Source: Oscillospiraceae bacterium (GTDB lineage: Bacteria > Bacillota > Clostridia > Oscillospirales > Ruminococcaceae). Taken from it: 45,155 bases of DNA. Both the position numbers and the translations under genes were made by a program. Location: the NCBI GenBank assembly GCA_017468865.1, contig JAFUHM010000073.1:1-45155 (forward strand), given 5' to 3'. A model generated the notes under the pieces. It did no database searches and was not told the DNA's origin. It saw only the letters and a list, made by a program, of their open reading frames with translations. Positions 34,834 through 45,155 of the stretch are shown one piece after another (the stretch's first letter is position 1; each line of letters starts with the position of its first letter).

Positions 34834-37800
34834 ATGGTGAATGTAACGCCGGTACAGCATGGTAAAACTACGAGAATGTCCTTCGGGAAGATCTCGGAAG
34901 TTATCCCCATGCCAAATCTGATCGAGGTGCAGAAGAACTCCTACGACTGGTTCCTTGCCGAGGGACTCAAAGAGGTATTCCGTGACATCGAGATCACGGA
35001 CTTCAACGACAATCTCGTTCTCACTTTCGGTAGCTATTACCTCAACGAGACACCGAAGTACACCATCGCAGAATGCAAGGACAGGGACGTTACCTACGCC
35101 AAAAGGCTCAACGTCGTGGCAAGGCTCTACAACCGCACCACAGGCGAGCTGAAGGAGCAGGAAGTTTACATGGGCGACCTGCCTATCATGACCGAAAGCG
35201 GTACCTTCGTCATAAACGGCGCAGAGCGTGTCGTAGTTTCACAGCTCGTTCGTTCCCCCGGCGTCTACTACGCTGTGGAGAAGGACAAGACAGGAAAGGA
35301 CATATTCAAGGCTACCGTCATCCCCAACAGAGGCGCATGGCTCGAATATGAGATGGACTCCTCCGATGTGATCTATGTCCGCATAGACAAGAACCGCAAG
35401 ATACCTCTCACCACCTTCATAAGGGCGATCGGCACAGGCTCGGATGAAGAGATATACGCAAAGTTCGGCGACGATGAGCGTCTGATGGCTACCATATCCG
35501 GCAAGGATGTCACACATGACGTGGAATCCGCCCTCATCGAAGTGTACAAGAAGCTCCGCCCCGGCGAGCCTCCCACTCCCGAGAGCGCAAAGAGCCACCT
35601 GGATATGCTCCTGTTCGACCCGAAGAGATACGACCTTGCCCGTTTCGGACGCTATAAGTACAACAAGAAGCTGGGCATCGCACAGAGACTCACAGGCCAC
35701 AGGCTCACCGAGCCCGTTGCAGACCCCGCAACAGGCGAGATAATCGCAGAGGCAGGCGAGCTCATCACCAAGGACAAGGCTGATGCCATCCAGCAGGCAG
35801 GCGTATCCGAGGCTGTTGTCCATGTTGAGCACAAGGAGCTCCATGTTGACCCCAACGGCGAGGCACGCACCGTGCTTGAGAGCCGTGACGTAAGAGTTAT
35901 CGGCAACGGCATGGTGGATATATCGGGCTACGTTGACTTCGATCCTTCCAAGTACGGCATCAATGAGCTGGTATCCTACAAGGTGCTCCGTGACATCCTC
36001 GACAGCGCATCCGACCCCGAGGATATAGAGACTGCCGTCCGCAAGAGAGCAGACGAGCTCGTTCCCAAGCACATCACCATCGACGATATATACGCATCCA
36101 TCAGCTACTTTATCAACCTGTGCGAAGGCGTGGGTCAGGTAGATGACATAGACCACCTCGGAAACAGACGTATCCGCTGCGTAGGCGAGCTTATGCAGAA
36201 CCAGTTCAGGATAGGCTTTGCGAGAATGGAGAGAGGCATCAGGGAGAAGATGAACTCCCAGTCCCAGGAGGGCGAGGTAACGCCTCAGGTGCTTATCAAC
36301 ATCCGTCCCATCTCTGCGGCTGTGAAGGAATTCTTCGGTTCATCTCCCCTTTCCCAGTTCATGGATCAGAACAACCCCCTTGCAGAGCTCACCCACAAGA
36401 GAAGGCTCTCAGCCCTCGGCCCCGGCGGTCTTTCCCGTGACCGTGCAGGATTTGAGGTGCGTGACGTTCACTACTCCCACTACGGCAGGATGTGTCCTAT
36501 CGAGACACCCGAAGGACCCAACATCGGACTTATCTCCTATCTTGCATCCTATGCACGCATCAACGAGTACGGCTTTATCGAGGCTCCCTACCGCAAGGTG
36601 GACAAGGAGACAGGCATAGTTGCCGATGAGGTCGTATACATGACCGCAGACATGGAGGACAACTACACCGTTGCCCAGGCAAACGAGCCCCTTACCGAGG
36701 ATCACAAGTTCGCAAGGGCAAAGGTAAACGCAAGATACCGTGACCAGATACTCGAATGCCCCAGAGAGCGCATCGACTACATGGACGTAACTCCCAAGAT
36801 GATGGTATCCATTGCGACCGCAATGATCCCCTTCCTTGAGAACGATGATGCGAACCGTGCCCTCATGGGTGCGAACATGCAGCGTCAGGCAGTGCCTCTG
36901 CTGAAGACCGACTCACCTATCGTGGGCACAGGTATGGAATACAAGGCTGCCGTTGACTCGGGCGTGTGCGTCGTGGCTAAGGAAGACGGCGTTGTTGAGC
37001 ACGTTTCCGCCGATGAGATCGTTGTCAGAGCAGATGACGGTATGCACGTCTACAAGCTGACCAAGTTCAAGCGCTCCAACCAGGGCACCTGCATAAATCA
37101 GCGTCCCATCGTTGACAGAGGCGAGAAGATCACCAAGGGTCAGGTGCTTGCAGACGGACCCGCTACCTCAAACGGCGAGCTTGCCATAGGCAAGAACGCA
37201 CTCATAGGCTTCATGACATGGGAAGGCTACAACTACGAGGATGCCGTTCTTCTTAACGAGCGTGTGGTCCGTGAAGATATATACACATCAGTCCATATCG
37301 AAGAATATGAACTTCAGGAAAGAGATACCAAGCTCGGTGCGGAGACTATCACCCGTGATATCCCCAACGTGGGCGACGATGCCCTCAAGGATATAGACGA
37401 GGACGGTATCATCAGGATAGGCGCAGAGGTGCGTGCAGGCGATATCCTGGTAGGTAAGGTAACACCCAAGGGCGAGACCGAGCTTACCGCAGAGGAAAGA
37501 CTGCTCCGTGCCATCTTCGGCGAAAAGGCAAAGGAAGTCCGTGACAACTCCCTGAAGGTGCCTCACGGTGCATCGGGCATAGTTGTTGACGTAAAGACAT
37601 ATACAAGAGAGAACTGCGATGAGCTCCCCGCAGGCGTAAACAAGCTGGTAAGAGTGTACATCGCACAGAAGAGAAAGATCTCCGTCGGCGATAAGATGGC
37701 AGGCCGTCACGGTAACAAGGGTGTCGTTTCCCGCATACTCAAATCCGAGGATATGCCCTTCCTTCCCGACGGTACGCCTCTTGACATCGTGCTCAACCCT

Positions 37801-38640
37801 CTGGGCGTTCCTTCCCGAATGAACATCGGTCAGGTGCTGGAGGTAAATCTGGGCATGGCCGCAAGAAAGCTCGGCTGGAAGGTCATGACTCCCGTATTCG
37901 ACGGCGCTCATGAGGAAGACATCAAGGCAATGTTCGCCGATGCGGACATCGCTGAGGACGGAAAGATCGTACTGCGTGACGGACGCACAGGTGAACCCTT
38001 CGACAACCGTGTTACCGTCGGCATCATGTACTACCTCAAGCTCCACCATCTGGTAGACGATAAGATCCATGCCCGTTCCGTAGGTCCTTACGCCCTCGTT
38101 ACACAGCAGCCCCTGGGCGGTAAGGCACAGTTCGGCGGACAGCGTTTCGGTGAGATGGAAGTCTGGGCTCTCGAGGCATACGGCGCAGCTTACACCCTCC
38201 AGGAGATACTCACCGTCAAGTCCGACGATTCCAGCGGCCGTGTAAAGACATACGAGGCAATAGTAAAGGGACAGAATGTGCCTAAGCCCGGCATCCCCGA
38301 GGCATTCAAGGTCATCATCAAGGAACTCCAGTCCCTGTGCCTTGACATAAGGGTATTCGATACCGAGGGTCAGGAGATAGATCTCAAGGCTATCGATGAC
38401 GAGGATGACGGGATCCCGATGCCTGTATCCGCCGCTGAGGACGCCTCCGACTATGAGGAACTCAACGAGACAGGCACATACACAGAGGAAGATCTCGAGG
38501 GCGGAGACCTGAGCGCAGGCTTCAACCTTGTTGACGATGATGAGGATGTGATACAGGCCGATATCGACTTTGATCTGTCGGACGGCGGCCTTGATACTTC
38601 CGACTTCCTCGACAACGGCGACTTCGACTCGGAAGAATAA
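34834..38640 (+). CDS. rpoB: DNA-directed RNA polymerase subunit beta
   Basis: The beta subunit holds half of the RNA polymerase active site and the rifampicin pocket. 1268 residues. Conserved blocks are KTTRMSFG near the start, [37 protein letters not shown], and [15 protein letters not shown]. The rifampicin segment reads [18 protein letters not shown]; the proline at residue 505 replaces the glutamine usual at E. coli position 510. An acidic C-terminal tail of about 80 residues follows the core. The ATG at 34834 is preferred because the GGAGG at 34819-34823 is about 10 bases away; an ATG at 34828 is too close, and the frame also runs back to a TTG at 34789. rpoC follows after 44 bases. Confidence 0.97.
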   Translation: MVNVTPVQHGKTTRMSFGKISEVIPMPNLIEVQKNSYDWFLAEGLKEVFRDIEITDFNDNLVLTFGSYYLNETPKYTIAECKDRDVTYAKRLNVVARLYNRTTGELKEQEVYMGDLPIMTESGTFVINGAERVVVSQLVRSPGVYYAVEKDKTGKDIFKATVIPNRGAWLEYEMDSSDVIYVRIDKNRKIPLTTFIRAIGTGSDEEIYAKFGDDERLMATISGKDVTHDVESALIEVYKKLRPGEPPTPESAKSHLDMLLFDPKRYDLARFGRYKYNKKLGIAQRLTGHRLTEPVADPATGEIIAEAGELITKDKADAIQQAGVSEAVVHVEHKELHVDPNGEARTVLESRDVRVIGNGMVDISGYVDFDPSKYGINELVSYKVLRDILDSASDPEDIETAVRKRADELVPKHITIDDIYASISYFINLCEGVGQVDDIDHLGNRRIRCVGELMQNQFRIGFARMERGIREKMNSQSQEGEVTPQVLINIRPISAAVKEFFGSSPLSQFMDQNNPLAELTHKRRLSALGPGGLSRDRAGFEVRDVHYSHYGRMCPIETPEGPNIGLISYLASYARINEYGFIEAPYRKVDKETGIVADEVVYMTADMEDNYTVAQANEPLTEDHKFARAKVNARYRDQILECPRERIDYMDVTPKMMVSIATAMIPFLENDDANRALMGANMQRQAVPLLKTDSPIVGTGMEYKAAVDSGVCVVAKEDGVVEHVSADEIVVRADDGMHVYKLTKFKRSNQGTCINQRPIVDRGEKITKGQVLADGPATSNGELAIGKNALIGFMTWEGYNYEDAVLLNERVVREDIYTSVHIEEYELQERDTKLGAETITRDIPNVGDDALKDIDEDGIIRIGAEVRAGDILVGKVTPKGETELTAEERLLRAIFGEKAKEVRDNSLKVPHGASGIVVDVKTYTRENCDELPAGVNKLVRVYIAQKRKISVGDKMAGRHGNKGVVSRILKSEDMPFLPDGTPLDIVLNPLGVPSRMNIGQVLEVNLGMAARKLGWKVMTPVFDGAHEEDIKAMFADADIAEDGKIVLRDGRTGEPFDNRVTVGIMYYLKLHHLVDDKIHARSVGPYALVTQQPLGGKAQFGGQRFGEMEVWALEAYGAAYTLQEILTVKSDDSSGRVKTYEAIVKGQNVPKPGIPEAFKVIIKELQSLCLDIRVFDTEGQEIDLKAIDDEDDGIPMPVSAAEDASDYEELNETGTYTEEDLEGGDLSAGFNLVDDDEDVIQADIDFDLSDGGLDTSDFLDNGDFDSEE

Positions 38641-38684
38641 TATTTCCGTAAAGATACACGACACCATACCAAAGGAGAATGGAT

Positions 38685-42572
<3,888 letters not shown>

Positions 42573-42577
42573 TTGCG

Positions 42578-42606
42578 AAAGGTGCAGCGCTTGCTGCACC
42601 TTTTTT
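42578..42606 (+). terminator. Terminator after rpoC
   Basis: An 11-bp stem AAAGGTGCAGC (42578-42588) with GCTGCACCTTT (42593-42603), GCTT loop, and a T-run to 42606. It begins 5 bases after the rpoC stop. Confidence 0.94.
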
Positions 42607-42762
42607 GCAAAAAAGAAGGAGTGCCGGACGGCACCCCCATAGGAGAGAATATATTTTTAAGGAGAATTGATATTCATCAAAAGGGCTCTGCATTTCCCTT
42701 TGTACATTTAACCGAACGAAGATAAGAAAAGGACAAAATATCGGAAAAAAATCTCCCATATC

Positions 42763-42820
42763 AAAAAGAGCTTCGGGGCTTCCCGAATCAAAAGCGCTTC
42801 GGAATGATCCGAAGCGCTTT
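42763..42820 (-). terminator. Two terminator hairpins ending the argS transcript
   Basis: Read on the minus strand, argS is followed by a 13-bp perfect stem (42808-42820 with 42791-42803; loop 4) and then by a 6-bp GC-rich stem (42782-42787 with 42772-42777) and a T5 run (42763-42767). The first is palindromic and could also stop plus-strand readthrough. The remaining space from 42607 to 42762 holds a GTGCC-GGAC-GGCAC hairpin near 42622 and no gene. Confidence 0.8.
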
Positions 42821-42823
42821 ATC

Positions 42824-44566
42824 TTACATCGTCTCGACTGTCTTTATGCCGAGAGCGTCAAGGTGTGCGGTGATGACGTTTCGTGTCAGACTGCACAGAG
42901 CAAGGCGTGAAGTCCGCTTTGCCTCATCCTCCTCATCAAGGATGCGCACATCATGGTAGAACCGTGAGAATGCGGCTGCAAGCTGATAAACGTCCTCACA
43001 GATGTAGGAGGGCGCCCTCTCGGAGAGTGCCATCTTCCAGCTCTGCCCCGACGTGATGAGGGCAAGCATAAGGTCACGTTCGCTGTCCGATGAGACTGTC
43101 ATCTTCCCCTCGGTGGGCGCTCCGCTCTCGGATGCACGGCGAAGGATGGAGTTGATGCGGGAAACGGTGTACAGGATATACACGCCCGTCTTTCCCTCGG
43201 CTGAGAGGAACTTGTCTATGTCAAAGATGTAGTCCTTTGAGCGGTGGTTGATAAGATCACCGAACTTTATGGCTGCCATGCCTATGCGCCTTGCATTCTC
43301 GTCACGTTCAGCCTCAGCCGTGCGCCCCTGCTCGTCCATGCGCTCCCTTGCGGCTGTCACCACCTGGGAGATAAGATCGGACAGGCGCATAACACCGCCC
43401 TCACGGGTCTTGTAAGGCTTGCCGTCGGTGCCGTTCATTGTGCCGAAGCCGAGGAATTCGAGCCCCGTCCCGTCCGGAACTATGCCCGCCTTCCTTGCAC
43501 AGCGGAACACCTGAGTGAAGTGCTGCTCCTGGCGGTTATCCACCACATACCACACCTTATCCGGGGCAAAGTCACGCTGACGCTGTATCAATGTGGCAAG
43601 GTCGGTGGTAGCGTAAATAGATGAGCCGTCGGACTTGCGCACGATCACGGGAGGTATGGGAGCCTTGTCGGACTCCTCCGCCACATCCACCACGATAGCG
43701 CCGTCGCTTTCGTAGGAAAGCCCCTTCCTGTCGAGTATGTCCATCAGTTCGGGGATATATGCGTCCGCATCGCTCTCGCCGTACCAGTAGTCAAAGTCCA
43801 CGCCCAGCGCATCGTAGTTCGCACGCAGATCACCGCAGGACACCCTCATGATCTCATTCCACAGGGCGATATATCCGGGGCGGCGCTCCTGAAGTGCGAC
43901 CGTTGCGGCGTGCGCCTTTGCCGCAAACGCCTCATCCGTCTTGCTCCTTCCGCTGGCGGTGGGGTACACCTCATTGAGCATATCTGCCGTAAGCTCGGGA
44001 AGGGCATCCCCCTCGTGATAGTCGCCGAAGCAGCTGTACTGCGGCATACGCTCGGACAGTTCCGCAATTACAAGACCTATCTGAAGTCCCCAGTCACCCA
44101 GATGTATGTCACTGTGAACGGTCTTTCCCATCCTGCGTGCGATGAGCTTGAGCGACTGACCGATTATAGCAGAGCGCAGATGACCTATATGCAGGGGCTT
44201 TGCCACATTGGGTCCGCCGTAGTCCATGACGATGACCTCGGACTTCTCCACGGGCACGCCTGCATTCTCATCGGATGCGATCTCATCGGCAAAGGCGGCT
44301 ATCGCCTCATCGGTAAGGGTGATGTTTACAAAGCCGGGCTTTACCCCCTCCACGCTTTTGAACATGGGATCGGCGGAAAGCACCTTTGCTGTCTCTTCCG
44401 CCACGATGAAGGGAGCCTTGCGGTATGCCTTGGCAGCGGCAAACGCATTGTTGCACTGGAACTGACACAGGTCGGGTCTGTCGGACAGTGTGACGTTTGC
44501 GGTTATATCATATCCTGCCGCCTTAAAGGCAGCGGTAACTTTTTCGGCAAGAATATCGGTTATCAT
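42824..44566 (-). CDS. argS: Arginyl-tRNA synthetase
   Basis: Charges tRNA-Arg. 580 residues, class I. The N-terminal tRNA-recognition domain precedes the HIGH motif (GGPNVAKPLHIGHLRSA, HIGH at 126-129). There is no canonical KMSKS, as is usual in ArgRS; the loop reads KTREGGVMRLSDL. The C-terminal DALR anticodon-binding helices close the protein. AAGGAG lies 8-13 bases upstream of the ATG. It points toward the rpoBC genes and is monocistronic between its promoter and terminators. Confidence 0.97.
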   Translation of the reverse strand: MITDILAEKVTAAFKAAGYDITANVTLSDRPDLCQFQCNNAFAAAKAYRKAPFIVAEETAKVLSADPMFKSVEGVKPGFVNITLTDEAIAAFADEIASDENAGVPVEKSEVIVMDYGGPNVAKPLHIGHLRSAIIGQSLKLIARRMGKTVHSDIHLGDWGLQIGLVIAELSERMPQYSCFGDYHEGDALPELTADMLNEVYPTASGRSKTDEAFAAKAHAATVALQERRPGYIALWNEIMRVSCGDLRANYDALGVDFDYWYGESDADAYIPELMDILDRKGLSYESDGAIVVDVAEESDKAPIPPVIVRKSDGSSIYATTDLATLIQRQRDFAPDKVWYVVDNRQEQHFTQVFRCARKAGIVPDGTGLEFLGFGTMNGTDGKPYKTREGGVMRLSDLISQVVTAARERMDEQGRTAEAERDENARRIGMAAIKFGDLINHRSKDYIFDIDKFLSAEGKTGVYILYTVSRINSILRRASESGAPTEGKMTVSSDSERDLMLALITSGQSWKMALSERAPSYICEDVYQLAAAFSRFYHDVRILDEEDEAKRTSRLALCSLTRNVITAHLDALGIKTVETM

Positions 44567-44608
44567 AGTAAGTCTCCTTATGGAAGATTAGGAATATATC
44601 CCTGATAT

Positions 44609-44637
44609 ATTATATCACATTATCCCGAAAAATGCAA
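44609..44637 (-). promoter_or_regulatory. argS promoter
   Basis: On the minus strand TTGCAT (44632-44637), a 17-base spacer and TATAAT (44609-44614). The same -35 and -10 pair and spacing drives pyrB. No T-box leader is seen in the roughly 35-base leader. Confidence 0.8.
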
Positions 44638-44670
44638 TAGATAATCCATATGTAAAACTGCCTGATGCCA

Positions 44671-45155
44671 CTGACAGAATATGTCAAGCCTGTCAGAAAA
44701 AGCTCGGCAGAATAAATATACGAATTGGGTGTCGGCACTTCCCACCGGGTACGACCCGGAGCGAATTCGCCGATAAGATATGCCGTGCCTGTCAGAAAAG
44801 GCTCGGCAGAATAAATATACGAATTGGGTGTGGGCACTGCCCTGCGGTCGAGCCGTATCAAGTCCGCCCCACGCATACAAATGAACGAATGGGGTGCAGG
44901 CACCGCCTGCCGAATTGGATGTGGGCACTGCCCACCGGGTACGACCCGGAGCGAATTCGTTGATCAAATATGCCGTGCCTGTCACAAACGGCTCGGCAGA
45001 ATAAGTTTACGAAACGGGTGTCGGCACTTCCCAACGGTCGAGCCGTATCAAGATCGCCCCACGCAAACAAATGAACGAATGGGGTGCAGGCACCGCCTGC
45101 CGAATTGGGTGTGGGCACTGCCCACCGGGTACGACCCGGAGCGAATTCGTTGATC
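44671..45155 (-). repeat. Right-end modular repeat array (running off the window)
   Basis: Three tandem units begin at about 44688, 44787 and 44977; the second and third are 190 bases apart. Each opens with an A block (GCCTGTCA..., then CGAATTGGGTG and GGCACT). Each ends with a B block holding CCGGGTACGACCCGG and GCGAATTCG. Units two and three have a C block of about 90 bases between A and B (TCGAGCCGTATCAAG, then GAACGAATGGGGTGCAGGC). The B block matches the left-end repeat in the opposite orientation. The array starts just after a 7-bp inverted repeat (CTGACAG 44671-44677, CTGTCAG 44690-44696). Frames read through it are repeat-derived and unlikely to be genes. It continues past 45155. Confidence 0.85.

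Noticed and set aside
44610..45155. Several 80-120 codon frames in the right-end repeat array
   Set aside because: Residues simply mirror the repeat units (for example recurring RSEF, CRHR, PTGYDP). Likely source of spurious annotations.
44640..45155. Right-end array considered as an insertion sequence
   Set aside because: No transposase frame and no clear terminal repeats bounding a single element; window ends inside it.

Overview
The window looks like a chromosomal segment of a Ruminococcus-type anaerobic Firmicute (Oscillospiraceae, Bacillota). The evidence is AGGAGG-type ribosome binding sites, sigma-A-like promoters (TTGACA/TTGCAT-N16-17-TATAAT), the short ProRS, a TmcAL/DUF896 pair, type 2 ArgC, bifunctional ArgJ, many lipoproteins, and a wall-sorting-like tail ending in RKRK. 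The genus call is inference; the phylum-level call is firm. No phage, rRNA, tRNA, CRISPR array or intact insertion sequence was seen. Almost all of the window is ordinary core metabolism and information processing.

Layout. 1-313: diverged copies of an interspersed hairpin repeat. 328-1098: an esterase. 1137-1503 (minus): a YefM-type antitoxin followed by a YoeB toxin remnant that has lost its middle. 1723-10570: a forward run of comM/yifB, a U32-like protein, a 59-residue membrane protein, proS, an array of AT-rich hairpins, a metallophosphoesterase, two unknown genes (one a surface protein), metG and a DHHW protein. 10870-19116: a probable long operon driven by a clear promoter, with pyrB (carrying a fused PyrI-like zinc domain), lon, ysxC, lysA, tmcAL, a DUF896 gene and nspC. 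19131-31810: the arginine region with its own promoter and possible ARG-box half sites: argG, argH, argC, argJ, argB, argD, argF, interleaved with four lipoprotein genes, a histidine phosphatase, an AIM24-family protein and a small unknown. 31823-34525: pyk, a cyclophilin lipoprotein and a membrane protein, ending in a strong terminator. 34691-42606: rpoB-rpoC with their own promoter and terminator. 42763-44637: argS on the minus strand. 44671-45155: a modular array of the same repeat family as the left end, in opposite orientation.

How the genes fit together. ArgJ, ArgB, ArgC, ArgD, ArgF, ArgG and ArgH make a complete acetyl-recycling route from glutamate to arginine; carAB is not in the window. 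PyrB and ArgF both consume carbamoyl phosphate. ArgS, which charges tRNA with arginine, lies near the same block. LysA and NspC are related fold-III PLP decarboxylases in one operon.

Most noteworthy observations: the repeat family with compensated hairpin stems at both window ends; the regular 30-18-30-18-30 hairpin array after proS; the aspartate carbamoyltransferase with a PyrI-type zinc domain but no allosteric domain; the internally deleted YoeB; the lipoproteins interleaved with arginine genes; a long insertion in RpoC; and a proline in the rifampicin-binding segment of RpoB. I did not find a clear new multi-gene system.
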